A stretch of 64,000 nucleotides of DNA from JAEYFP01 sp964579795 (GTDB taxonomy: Bacteria; Bacillota; Clostridia; Lachnospirales; Lachnospiraceae): assembly GCA_964579795.1 (NCBI GenBank), contig CAZOHM010000005.1, forward strand, positions 1 to 64,000, in the 5' to 3' direction. Made by a program: the position numbers and the translations under genes. This document shows positions 9,424-17,997 of the stretch, piece by piece. The notes below the pieces were generated by a model that worked only from the letters and a program-made list of their open reading frames with translations, was not told where the DNA came from and made no database searches. The first letter of the stretch is position 1; each line of letters begins with the position of its first letter.

Positions 9424-10806
9424 TTAAATCATTTCTTTTAAAAATTCTTTGTGCTGCTTAATTACATTCTGCATGGCAGCCGGTCCCGGTGCACCGATTG
9501 TTAATCTCTTTTCAACACAGGTTTTTAAGCTGATAGCATCAAACACATCCTCTTCAAAAACAGGACATATTTTCTTGAGCTCATCAAGTCCAAGTGCATC
9601 AATGCATGTATGATGTTCAATACAATATAAAACAAGTCTTCCAATAATTCCATGAGCATCTCTGAACGGAACACCTTTTCCAACGAGATAATCAGCTGCA
9701 TCAGTTGCATTTGTAAAACCGTTCATTGCACTTTTTGCCATGATTTCTTTATTAAACTTAATCGTTTTTAACATTCCGGAAAACAATGCAAGACAGCCCT
9801 TTACTGTATCAATTGCATCAAAGGTCAGCTCCTTATCCTCTTGCATGTCTTTATTGTATGCAAGCGGAATTCCTTTCATTGTAGAAAGCAAAGACATAAG
9901 CGCACCATATACACGTCCTGTCTTACCTCTAACTAATTCAGCAATATCCGGGTTTTTCTTTTGTGGCATAATACTGCTTCCGGTCGAATAGGTATCATCA
10001 ATTTCAACGAATCTGTATTCATTACTGTTCCAAATAATTACTTCTTCACTAAAACGGCTAAGATGCATCATAATTATTGACAATGCGGAAAGAAATTCTA
10101 TCAGATAATCTCGATCTGCCACTGAATCAATACTGTTTAATGTTGGTCCCATAAATCCAAGAAGAGATGCTGTATACTCTCTATCCAAAGGATAAGTAGT
10201 TCCAGCCAGAGCACCTGCACCAAGCGGACAATAGTTCATTCTAATATAAATATCCTGTAATCGTTGACTGTCTCTTTTGAACATTTCAAAATATGCTCCG
10301 AGGTGATGTGCCAATGTAATCGGCTGTGCCTTCTGCAAGTGCGTAAAACCTGGCATATACGTATCTATATGCTCTTCCATCATAGAAAGAAGAACAGTCA
10401 GCATATTTTTTAATAACTCTTTCGTATTGCATACTTCTTCTCTTGTGTAAAGCTTCATATCCAGCGCAACCTGATCATTTCTGCTTCTGCCTGTATGCAG
10501 CTTCTTTCCCGGCTCACCAATCCGTTCAATCAGATTTGCTTCAACAAAGCTGTGAATATCTTCATACTGATCTGTTATTTCAAGTTTTCCAGATTCCACA
10601 TCCTCAAGAATTCCAGTCAAACCAGTAATAATCTGTTGTGTTTCATCTGATGATAAAATGCCCTGTTTACAAAGCATTTTAACATGTGCCATACTGCCCT
10701 CAATATCATGTTTATATAGTTTTTTATCAAAAGAAATGGATGCATTAAAATTATATACAAGTGCATCTGTTTCTTTCGTAAACCGACCACCCCATAGCTG
10801 TGCCAT
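9424..10806 (-). CDS. argH: Argininosuccinate lyase
   Basis: Last step of arginine synthesis: argininosuccinate to arginine and fumarate. It is 460 residues, the normal length. It starts MAQLWGGRFTKETD, has the HTGRSRNDQVALD segment and the fumarase/ASL superfamily signature GSSIMPQKKNPD near residue 280. The ATG follows TGGAGGG. argG is not in the window, so argH stands apart from the other arginine genes here and is followed by asd. A SigA promoter (10841-10869) lies just upstream. Confidence 0.96.
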   Translation of the reverse strand: MAQLWGGRFTKETDALVYNFNASISFDKKLYKHDIEGSMAHVKMLCKQGILSSDETQQIITGLTGILEDVESGKLEITDQYEDIHSFVEANLIERIGEPGKKLHTGRSRNDQVALDMKLYTREEVCNTKELLKNMLTVLLSMMEEHIDTYMPGFTHLQKAQPITLAHHLGAYFEMFKRDSQRLQDIYIRMNYCPLGAGALAGTTYPLDREYTASLLGFMGPTLNSIDSVADRDYLIEFLSALSIIMMHLSRFSEEVIIWNSNEYRFVEIDDTYSTGSSIMPQKKNPDIAELVRGKTGRVYGALMSLLSTMKGIPLAYNKDMQEDKELTFDAIDTVKGCLALFSGMLKTIKFNKEIMAKSAMNGFTNATDAADYLVGKGVPFRDAHGIIGRLVLYCIEHHTCIDALGLDELKKICPVFEEDVFDAISLKTCVEKRLTIGAPGPAAMQNVIKQHKEFLKEMI

Positions 10807-10840
10807 TATGTGATTCCCTCCATTTTTAAAACTGAATTAG

Positions 10841-10869
10841 ATTTTATCACATCTTCACATTAATTTCAA
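10841..10869 (-). promoter_or_regulatory. SigA-type promoter of argH
   Basis: Minus-strand TTGAAA (10864-10869), 17-bp spacer, TAAAAT (10841-10846), about 35 bp upstream of argH. It overlaps the proposed divergent promoter of the ABC transporter. No convincing ArgR box was seen. Confidence 0.55.
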
Positions 10870-10883
10870 CGACCGCATAAAAT
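10854..10883 (+). promoter_or_regulatory. Possible promoter of the ABC transporter operon
   Basis: TTCACA (10854-10859), 18-bp spacer, TAAAAT (10878-10883), 37 bp before the ATG at 10921. The -35 is weak. It shares DNA with the argH promoter on the other strand. Confidence 0.4.
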
Positions 10884-10920
10884 AAAGTGTATGAAACTAA
10901 CATTTTCAAGGGAGGAACCC

Positions 10921-11682
10921 ATGTCAGTATTTATGGAGTTAGATGATATTTGCTTCTCCTATCATAGTCTTCAAGGCGAAACACCAGCTATTATTAACAT
11001 TAGTTATTATGTAAACAAAGGAGAATTTCTTTCTATTATAGGTCCAAGTGGTTGTGGTAAATCCACACTTTTGTCTATAATGGCAGGTCTGCTTCAGGCC
11101 GAGGCCGGTCAAATAATGTTTTATGATGAATATGATAAGCCATATCATCCACGTATTGGTTATATGCTTCAAAAAGATCATTTATTTCCATGGCGTACGA
11201 TCATGAAAAATCTTACGCTTGGACTGGAAATCAACAATGAACTTACAGAAGAAAATTTAAATTTTCTTAATCATATGTTGAAAAAATATGACCTCTATAA
11301 ATTCAGAAACAAATATCCGCACGAATTGTCCGGTGGCATGCGGCAACGTGCTGCACTTATTCGTACCCTTGCTATCAGACCTGAAATTCTGCTTCTTGAT
11401 GAACCGTTTTCAGCACTTGATTATCAAACACGACTAAATGTATCAGCAGATATTTATGAAATTATCAAAGCAGAAGGTAAAACCGTTGTCATGGTAACAC
11501 ATGATTTGTCAGAAGCAATCAGTCTCTCAGAACGTATCATTATACTCTCCAATAGACCGGCGCATGTGAAAGACATTGTTACTGTCAATTTCGAAATAAA
11601 CGACCGTTCACCACTTCTCGTACGTAATACTGTACAATTTAAGGATTATTTTAATCTCTTATGGAAGGAATTAAATGAATGA
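10921..11682 (+). CDS. ABC transporter ATP-binding protein (nitrate/sulfonate/taurine-type)
   Basis: ATPase subunit of 253 residues from the ATG at 10921, chosen because GGGAGG lies just before it; an in-frame ATG at 10891 would place the RBS inside the gene. It shows Walker A GPSGCGKST (41-49), signature LSGGMRQR, Walker B ILLLDEPFSALD and the H-loop VTHD. The SsuB/TauB/ThiZ-like sequence points to import of a small organic compound such as a sulfonate or pyrimidine precursor; the substrate cannot be decided. It overlaps the permease gene by 4 nt (ATGA), which implies translational coupling. Confidence 0.9.
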   Translation: MSVFMELDDICFSYHSLQGETPAIINISYYVNKGEFLSIIGPSGCGKSTLLSIMAGLLQAEAGQIMFYDEYDKPYHPRIGYMLQKDHLFPWRTIMKNLTLGLEINNELTEENLNFLNHMLKKYDLYKFRNKYPHELSGGMRQRAALIRTLAIRPEILLLDEPFSALDYQTRLNVSADIYEIIKAEGKTVVMVTHDLSEAISLSERIIILSNRPAHVKDIVTVNFEINDRSPLLVRNTVQFKDYFNLLWKELNE

Positions 11683-12473
11683 ATCCAACATCAGTTAATC
11701 AACAACACTACATTAAAGAACTTAAACAGACTAATATCTATATCAAAATGATTCGAATAGGCATTTTAATAGTTTTTCTGATAATTTGGGAATTGGCCGT
11801 CGATATAAAAAAAATTGACGGCTTTTTCTTTTCCTCACCTTCAAGAATATTCACATGTTTTTTCCAAATGTCTGCAGATGGTACAATCTACATGCATATT
11901 GCAGTCACAATGTTCGAAACAATTATCAGCTTTGTTCTTGTTCTTGCTATCAGTCTGCTTTGTGCAACTTTGCTATGGTGCAGCAGACATCTTTCCAAAA
12001 TACTGGAGCCTTATCTGATTATTCTTAATTCTCTTCCGAAATCTGCACTTGCACCTTTATTTATTGTATGGCTTGGCACAGGAATAAAAACAATTATTGT
12101 TGCAGGCATTTCAGTTGCATTATTTGGCTCAATTATAACGATATATACTGGTTTTTCAAATACTGACAGCGATAAAATCAAACTAATCTACACACTTGGT
12201 GGAACACGACTGACTTCATTTATAAAAGTTGTACTGCCCGCAAATATTCCAACATTAATCAGTCTGTCAAAAGTTAATATTGGTTTGTCTCTTGTCGGAG
12301 TTGTTATTGGGGAGTTTCTGGCAGCCAGAGCAGGACTTGGATATTTAATTATCTATGGCAGTCAGGTGTTTAAGCTGGATATGGTTATTATGAGTATCAC
12401 AATACTTTGTACATTATCAATGCTTCTCTATGCTGTTATTCAAACAATTGAAAAACATCTGAAAATAAAATAA
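11679..12473 (+). CDS. ABC transporter permease (SsuC/TauC-type)
   Basis: Membrane subunit of 264 residues with about six transmembrane segments (for example IGILIVFLIIWEL near the N-terminus and ILCTLSMLLYAVI near the C-terminus). The EAA-type coupling loop is GGTRLTSFIKVVLPANIPTL, which docks on the ATPase encoded just upstream. It belongs to the binding-protein-dependent importer family, yet no substrate-binding lipoprotein gene is adjacent: a tRNA and a protease gene of opposite direction follow, and argH lies before. The binding protein must be encoded elsewhere or be missing. Confidence 0.9.
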   Translation: MNPTSVNQQHYIKELKQTNIYIKMIRIGILIVFLIIWELAVDIKKIDGFFFSSPSRIFTCFFQMSADGTIYMHIAVTMFETIISFVLVLAISLLCATLLWCSRHLSKILEPYLIILNSLPKSALAPLFIVWLGTGIKTIIVAGISVALFGSIITIYTGFSNTDSDKIKLIYTLGGTRLTSFIKVVLPANIPTLISLSKVNIGLSLVGVVIGEFLAARAGLGYLIIYGSQVFKLDMVIMSITILCTLSMLLYAVIQTIEKHLKIK

Positions 12474-12502
12474 GACAGATTCTCCATTTTGAGTAATCTG
12501 TC
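12474..12502 (-). terminator. Terminator after tRNA-Thr, possibly bidirectional
   Basis: Perfect 8-bp stem GACAGATT / AATCTGTC with a 13-nt loop. On the minus strand it is followed by TTATTTTATTTT, a good U-tract for the tRNA transcript. The same hairpin directly follows the stop codon of the plus-strand permease. Confidence 0.6.
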
Positions 12503-12515
12503 CAATAATAGCAAA

Positions 12516-12588
<73 letters not shown>

Positions 12589-12614
12589 ATGCCGCTAAAA
12601 CGGCTACCTTTGCT

Positions 12615-12643
12615 ATTATATTAAATTTCATATCATTTTGCAA
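12615..12643 (-). promoter_or_regulatory. SigA-type promoter of tRNA-Thr
   Basis: Minus-strand TTGCAA (12638-12643), 17-bp spacer, TATAAT (12615-12620). A small GCCG...CGGC hairpin lies between the start site and the mature tRNA end. Confidence 0.65.
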
Positions 12644-12658
12644 CAAATTTTATTAAGA

Positions 12659-13312
12659 TTATTCTTCTTCAATTAATCTATGCAGTTGTTTAAACGCATC
12701 ATGAATGCCTCCAACTTCATTGATAATTCCTTCATTTACTGCTTGTGGACCAACAAGTATCGTACCCATATCCTTTGTCATAACACTTGTTTCCATCATT
12801 AGCTTTAAAAACCGTTCATTGGAAATATTGCAATGAGCAGTTACAAAACCAACAATTCTATCCTGTATTTGCTTAAAATAATCAAAGGATTGTTTCACCC
12901 CAAGTACCATTCCTGTTGTTCTTACAGGATGAATAACTGCTGTACCAGTTGGTACAATAAAGGAGTAATCTGTACTGACAGCAATCGGAAGACCAATTGA
13001 GTGGCTTCCTCCAAGTACAAGTGAGACTGTTGGTTTACTAACCGATGCAATCATCTCTGCGATTGCAAGCCCTGCTTCTACGTCTCCACCTACAGTATTG
13101 ATAAGAATCATTAATCCATCTATCTCCTTATCGTCTTCAATTTCTGCAAGCTTTGGGAGAACATGTTCATATTTTGTTGTTTTTGTATTTGCAGCAAGTA
13201 CATCATGTCCTTCTATCTCTCCAATAATTGAAAGCAGGTGAACCTTATGATTACATATACTGTTATCTAAGGTCACCTGCCCAAATTCTTTAATATCTTT
13301 CTCCACATTCAT
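12659..13312 (-). CDS. tepA: ClpP-like serine protease, TepA/YmfB type
   Basis: 217-residue member of the ClpP/crotonase fold. The likely nucleophile is Ser105 in GGSHSIGLP and the histidine is His128 in AVIHPV; ILINTVGGDVEAGLAIAEMI is the usual substrate-groove segment. In Bacillus the homologue is called TepA (translocation-enhancing protein) or YmfB and may degrade signal peptides; that role is not proven for this protein. There is no signal peptide, so it is cytosolic. An 8-bp hairpin (13329-13353) lies directly before its RBS. The next gene upstream is the polytopic membrane protein at 13369. Confidence 0.8.
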   Translation of the reverse strand: MNVEKDIKEFGQVTLDNSICNHKVHLLSIIGEIEGHDVLAANTKTTKYEHVLPKLAEIEDDKEIDGLMILINTVGGDVEAGLAIAEMIASVSKPTVSLVLGGSHSIGLPIAVSTDYSFIVPTGTAVIHPVRTTGMVLGVKQSFDYFKQIQDRIVGFVTAHCNISNERFLKLMMETSVMTKDMGTILVGPQAVNEGIINEVGGIHDAFKQLHRLIEEE

Positions 13313-13368
13313 TTTCCACAGTCCTTTCGCATACTATGTTTTTCTTAGTATGCTGTAAAAGCTGCAGA

Positions 13369-15168
13369 TTATACATCAAAATCATCATCCTCTGAAATGG
13401 AAACATCAAAGTCGAAATCTGCTTCCTCAGACTCACTTATTGAATAGTCAAGTGTTTTTGTAACATGTTTTTTCGGTCCTGGCAACGGGTTATCAAGTAA
13501 AACAACTTTTTTAACCTCGGGCTGAGCAGTCGGTTCAACTGCCGGCCGAATATTCTGTTCCTCTACATCACATGTCGTCTGAATAATTTGTTCCTCCAAA
13601 TCAGATACTGACTGAATATTTTGTTTTACTACAGCAGATGCCGACTGAATGTTTGCAGCAGACTGACGTTCCATATGTTTTATCTCATAATAGAGCTGCT
13701 CGTTTTCACCAATAAAAATTAATGCTCTTGCTCTCATTAATCGTGCTGCTTCTTCCTCTTGTGTTTCAACGTTCGCTTCTTCTACAGTTGTATCCAAAAC
13801 AGTCTCAAGAAGTTCTTTAGGATGATGATTTTCATACATATAATAAAGTCCACAGCATCCAATAACAATTAATAGCTCGACAAAGAAATACGTATTGCTC
13901 TCTTTTCCAACACTGAAGAACAGCATGCAAAGCGTTCCGAACAGAACAAACAATATTGGCGTTAATTTACGTTCTTTTTGTCTGATTTGATATAACACAC
14001 TTGATACGGACATAACAATTAAAAATAAATACAGCAGTTGATTTCCCAATTGAAGCCAGGCAGCCTGAATAGATGTATAGGTCTGTCCATTCGACTTAGT
14101 CAAAAAATAATAATTATCTGTAATGGATAAGTTTTGATTATCAAAGCGAGCATGAAACTGACTCATGATTTGAGAAAAACTATACTGTTCGCCAGTTTCA
14201 AGATTTGAGGAAATATGAAATCTTCCAAGACAAGAAGAAACAATATCTTGAACAGGGCACTCTAACAGCGTACATTTCCAAAACATACATAAAACAAATA
14301 CAATCAGCATCATAACCAATGTACAGGTACCACTAATCCAGTCTTTTTGCGATGAACAAAACAGCCACGGCAGTAACAAGATAAGTACTATGACAGCAGC
14401 CGGTTCCATAAACAGAATGATACCGAAAAGAATACCTAACAAACTGCTACATAACAGTCTGACAAGTACTGCAGCATTCTTTTTGGTCCATATATATACA
14501 AACATACATAATGCTGCACAAAATACACAGGAAAAGAATAATTCCGGACTATAAGAATATACTGAAAAAGCCTGTGATGGCATATAAAGAGTACATACAA
14601 TAGTCAGCACTCCACAAGTTCGGCTTCCAATTCTTCTGGCAATACGATAAACAAAAAATGATGTCAATATTAGAACGGCTATATTAATATAAACAATGAC
14701 AGCAGGATTTTCACCAGTTATCATAAACACAATCGAAACAACAGCAGCATACATAAACTGAGCTGGATTTCGAAGAAGCTGTGGTAAAATATCTACTCCG
14801 CCAACACTGAGCATCCCTTTATTCATCAATACTGCCGCTTTATAGAAAACCATCTCTGTTGGCAACAATGAAGAGGTATATGCAAGCCTTGTTTGAATAA
14901 ATAAAACGTAAAGTCCAATGATTGCTATAATTTCTATAAAAAACCATGACTTATTTTCTTCTACTTCATGTGAAATAGCCATCAATTTTGTGATTAAGCT
15001 CAATAAAACGAACGCCAAAACAAGGATTCCTCCAAATACAATCATGTAGAAGAATCCTTCATTTTGTGCAATAATCTGATTGAACACAGATATAAACAGA
15101 ACATATCCAAGTAAAAGCAGAGAAAGCACAATTGTTATTATCGAAAAAGAATTACTTTTTTCCTTCAT
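13369..15168 (-). CDS. Polytopic membrane protein, glycosyltransferase (PMT/ArnT-like) fold, with acidic cytosolic tail
   Basis: 599 residues. The first about 440 are hydrophobic with some 11-13 membrane segments, in the arrangement of GT-C-fold glycosyltransferases (LPTEMVFYKAAVLMNKGMLSVGG resembles the first extracytoplasmic loop, but the classical DE or DD pair is not obvious). The last about 150 residues are soluble, with imperfect repeats (QNIQSVSDLEEQIIQ, then CDVEEQNIRP) and a very acidic end rich in D and E. The catalytic call is tentative; it could be an inactive relative. The gene ends 56 bp before tepA and starts 6 bp after metY, so it sits in the same transcription unit. Confidence 0.6.
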   Translation of the reverse strand: MKEKSNSFSIITIVLSLLLLGYVLFISVFNQIIAQNEGFFYMIVFGGILVLAFVLLSLITKLMAISHEVEENKSWFFIEIIAIIGLYVLFIQTRLAYTSSLLPTEMVFYKAAVLMNKGMLSVGGVDILPQLLRNPAQFMYAAVVSIVFMITGENPAVIVYINIAVLILTSFFVYRIARRIGSRTCGVLTIVCTLYMPSQAFSVYSYSPELFFSCVFCAALCMFVYIWTKKNAAVLVRLLCSSLLGILFGIILFMEPAAVIVLILLLPWLFCSSQKDWISGTCTLVMMLIVFVLCMFWKCTLLECPVQDIVSSCLGRFHISSNLETGEQYSFSQIMSQFHARFDNQNLSITDNYYFLTKSNGQTYTSIQAAWLQLGNQLLYLFLIVMSVSSVLYQIRQKERKLTPILFVLFGTLCMLFFSVGKESNTYFFVELLIVIGCCGLYYMYENHHPKELLETVLDTTVEEANVETQEEEAARLMRARALIFIGENEQLYYEIKHMERQSAANIQSASAVVKQNIQSVSDLEEQIIQTTCDVEEQNIRPAVEPTAQPEVKKVVLLDNPLPGPKKHVTKTLDYSISESEEADFDFDVSISEDDDFDV

Positions 15169-15174
15169 ATCGTC

Positions 15175-16455
15175 CTATCTTTCCAGCGCTTGCTCCAAAT
15201 CAGCAATGATGTCATCAGCATTTTCTATTCCAACTGAAAATCTGATCAAATCCGGCTCAACCCCAGCCTCAATCAATTGTTCATCTGTCATTTGACGATG
15301 AGTACTGCTTGCAGGATGTAATACACAGGTCCTTGCATCTGCAACATGTGTCACAATTGCTGCCAGTGATAGATGATTCATAAATTCTGATGCAGCAGAT
15401 CTGCCACCCTTTAATCCAAAGCTTAACACACCACATGTTCCATTTGGCATATATTTTTGTGCAAGCAAATGATATTTATCATTAGGAAGACCGGGATATA
15501 GCACCCAGGCAACTTTATCATGATTATTCAAATATGTAGCTACTTTCATAGCATTTTCACAATGTCTTGGAACTCTTAAATGTAGTGTTTCCAGTCCGAC
15601 ATTCAGTAAAAAAGCATTTAGCGGTGACTGTACAGCGCCAAGATCTCGCATTAGCTGCGCTGTTATCTTTTGAATATATGCTCTTTTTCCAAACCGTTCT
15701 GTATAAATAATTCCATGATAAGATTCATCCGGTTTTGTCAATCCCGGAAAACGATCAGAATAGGCATTCCAGTCAAAATTACCACTGTCGACAATACATC
15801 CTCCCATGCTCATAGCATGCCCATCCATATACTTTGTTGTGGAATGTGTTACAATATCGGCACCCCATAAAAAAGGTCTGCAATTAATTGGAGTTGCAAA
15901 AGTATTATCAACAATCAAAGGCACTCCATGTGTATGAGCAGCATTCGCAAATTTCTCGATATCAAGAACAACCAGTGCAGGATTAGCGATTGTTTCTGCC
16001 ATAACACACTTCGTGTTTTCTTGAAATGCTGCATTTAAAATATCATCAGGAGCACTTGGATCTACAATTGTACAGGTAACGCCCATCTTTTTCATAGTTA
16101 CTGTTAAAAGATTAAATGTACCACCATATACAGTAGAGGAAAGAATTACATGATCTCCACATTCACATATGTTGAACAATGCAAAATAATTTGCTGCCTG
16201 CCCAGAAGCGGTGAGAACAGCACCTATGCCTCCTTCTAACTGACAGATTTTATCAGCAACACAATCGTTTGTAGGATTCTGCAATCTGGAATAAAAGTAT
16301 CCGTCTGTCTCCAAATCGAAGAGCTTTCCCATTTGATCAGAAGTTTCATATTTAAATGTTGTACTTTGGTAAATAGGAAGGACACGCGGTTCACCATTTT
16401 GCGGATGCCAGCCTCCCTGAATGCAGATCGTTTCAGGTCTATAGTCAGTGCTCAT
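15175..16455 (-). CDS. metY: O-acetylhomoserine sulfhydrylase / homocysteine synthase
   Basis: PLP enzyme of 426 residues that makes homocysteine from O-acetylhomoserine and sulfide, the direct-sulfhydrylation route to methionine. The PLP lysine is K208 in THSTTKYMDGH; YSRLQNPTND and VDNTFATP are also typical of the Cys/Met-metabolism PLP family. Length and the internal insertion (DSGNFDWNAYSDRFPG) fit MetY rather than MetB/MetC. Its start overlaps the end of the CFI-box gene by 11 nt. No SAM riboswitch is visible, as the gene lies inside an operon. Asd at 8288 feeds the same pathway. Confidence 0.93.
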   Translation of the reverse strand: MSTDYRPETICIQGGWHPQNGEPRVLPIYQSTTFKYETSDQMGKLFDLETDGYFYSRLQNPTNDCVADKICQLEGGIGAVLTASGQAANYFALFNICECGDHVILSSTVYGGTFNLLTVTMKKMGVTCTIVDPSAPDDILNAAFQENTKCVMAETIANPALVVLDIEKFANAAHTHGVPLIVDNTFATPINCRPFLWGADIVTHSTTKYMDGHAMSMGGCIVDSGNFDWNAYSDRFPGLTKPDESYHGIIYTERFGKRAYIQKITAQLMRDLGAVQSPLNAFLLNVGLETLHLRVPRHCENAMKVATYLNNHDKVAWVLYPGLPNDKYHLLAQKYMPNGTCGVLSFGLKGGRSAASEFMNHLSLAAIVTHVADARTCVLHPASSTHRQMTDEQLIEAGVEPDLIRFSVGIENADDIIADLEQALER

Positions 16456-17215
16456 TATGATACCCCATATATTCTTGCTGTAATACTCTAATCATTTTTA
16501 TATATGTCTGCTTGCAGGCTTCATTGTCATTAGCCTCAATATCCTGAATACATGGATTAATGTATGTTTGAAAAATCGACTGAAAAATTTCAACAGCATT
16601 ATCTTTTTTATTAATTCGGTTCACAATTGTAGGTGCTATATTATAATATTCATTAATCAATTCTTCACCATCCGGCTGATTACATAAATACTCGTCTCTG
16701 TACTTCTTAAGAAGCTTCAGTTCATAGCAGTTTTCATCCTTACCAAGGCTGTCACAAACAGCAGTTGTTACATAACAAAGCTTTGTTCTGAAACCTTTTT
16801 TTATGTCATCAAAACGTCCAATTCTTAATGTGTATTTGATGAATGCCTGATTCCACTTAGTAACTATTGTTTCAGCTAACGTATTAGATGATTCACCATT
16901 ATATTCCATAATTGCCGGTAATACGTAAACAGCCATCATAGAATTCTGGTCTATCACATAATTATCTTTTTGATTTTTCTTTTTTAGTGCATCTTCACCT
17001 GCCTTTGCAGTATCCACAAAAAATTGTGCAAGCTCATCAATAAAAGACTGTTTGTCCTCAATCTCTTTATACTTATTTTCAATACTGTCAAAAAGAGGTA
17101 AATACATACTGTAGTAATCACGAAAGGATGCTTCATATTTATCACGTTTAAAATCTCGCAATCCATCCTTATGATCAGTTAACATTTTAGGAAGCTCTGA
17201 CTTTATATTATCCAT
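16445..17215 (-). CDS. CFI-box-CTERM domain protein of unknown function
   Basis: 256-residue soluble, mostly helical, charged protein. Residues 147-177 carry a CFI-box-like motif: C147-Y-V-T-T-A followed 20 residues later by LLKKYRDEYL, matching the pattern C-[FY]-[IV]-x-T-A ... L-R-x-[FY]-R-D-x-x-L. The motif's function is not established to my knowledge. The ATG follows AGGAG in the end of yebC, and the 3' end overlaps metY by 11 nt, so it is translationally packed between the two. No transmembrane segment or signal peptide is seen. Confidence 0.65.
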   Translation of the reverse strand: MDNIKSELPKMLTDHKDGLRDFKRDKYEASFRDYYSMYLPLFDSIENKYKEIEDKQSFIDELAQFFVDTAKAGEDALKKKNQKDNYVIDQNSMMAVYVLPAIMEYNGESSNTLAETIVTKWNQAFIKYTLRIGRFDDIKKGFRTKLCYVTTAVCDSLGKDENCYELKLLKKYRDEYLCNQPDGEELINEYYNIAPTIVNRINKKDNAVEIFQSIFQTYINPCIQDIEANDNEACKQTYIKMIRVLQQEYMGYHNEH

Positions 17216-17235
17216 TATAATCTCCTGCTTGCACT

Positions 17236-17945
17236 CTATTCATTCCAATTATGANNNNNNNNNNNNNNNNNNNNNNNNNNNNTTGTAAAGATTTAATTGA
17301 ATTGTCATCTGTAAGATCAACCCATGTTTGAGGAATCATTGTAACCTCGGCAGATGCCATTTGAATACCTGCTTTTTCAAGTTCCTGACAAACAACTGTA
17401 AAATCTTCTGGTGATGTTAATATCTCGTAACTGTCCTCTTCATCAGAGAAGTCTTCAGCCCCGGCATCCAAAGCAACCATCATTAATTCATCAGAATCCA
17501 TGTCACACTCTTCCTTATCAATGATAATCTGACCTTTTTTATCAAACATAAAGGATACACATCCCTGTGTACCAACATTTCCGTTCCCTTTTGTAAATGC
17601 ACTTCTAACATTTGCGGCTGTACGATTCTTGTTATCTGTAAGTGCATCAACAATAATTGCTATTCCATTTGGTCCGTATCCTTCATAGGATACATATTCA
17701 TAATTTACACTTGCTGCATCACCGGCAGCTTTTTTGATACCACGATCTATCGTATCATTAGGCATGTTATTTGCTTTTGCCTTTGCAATCACATCACGCA
17801 AACGAGAATTGTTTTCCGGATCTGCACCACCTTCTTTTACAGCAACTGCAATTTCTCTTCCTATAATTGTAAATACTTTTCCTTTTGCTGCATCATTTTT
17901 TTCCTTCTTGTGCTTTATATTCGCAAATTTGGAATGTCCTGACAT
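17236..17945 (-). CDS. YebC/PmpR-family regulatory protein (interrupted by assembly gap)
   Basis: Conserved YebC family, associated with transcription regulation and, more recently, with translation of difficult sequences. It starts MSGHSKFANIKHKKEKNDAAKGK, the family hallmark. A run of 28 Ns (17255-17282) removes part of the C-terminus. The literal frame after the gap runs on to 17208 as a sequence unlike the family. The alternative frame reads HNWNE then TAG at 17236-17238, the usual YebC ending. So the true stop is most likely 17236 and the N run has the wrong length: about 16 residues (the LEDNDDVQ-type segment) should be there. Confidence 0.85.
17255..17282. other. Assembly gap (28 N)
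   Basis: Run of N inside the 3' part of yebC. Frame analysis on both sides shows the number of Ns is not the true length. Confidence 0.99.
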
Positions 17946-17997
17946 TTCTACACCTCATTCTCTAATATTTTATTCCATACTGTCATATATTGTAGCA

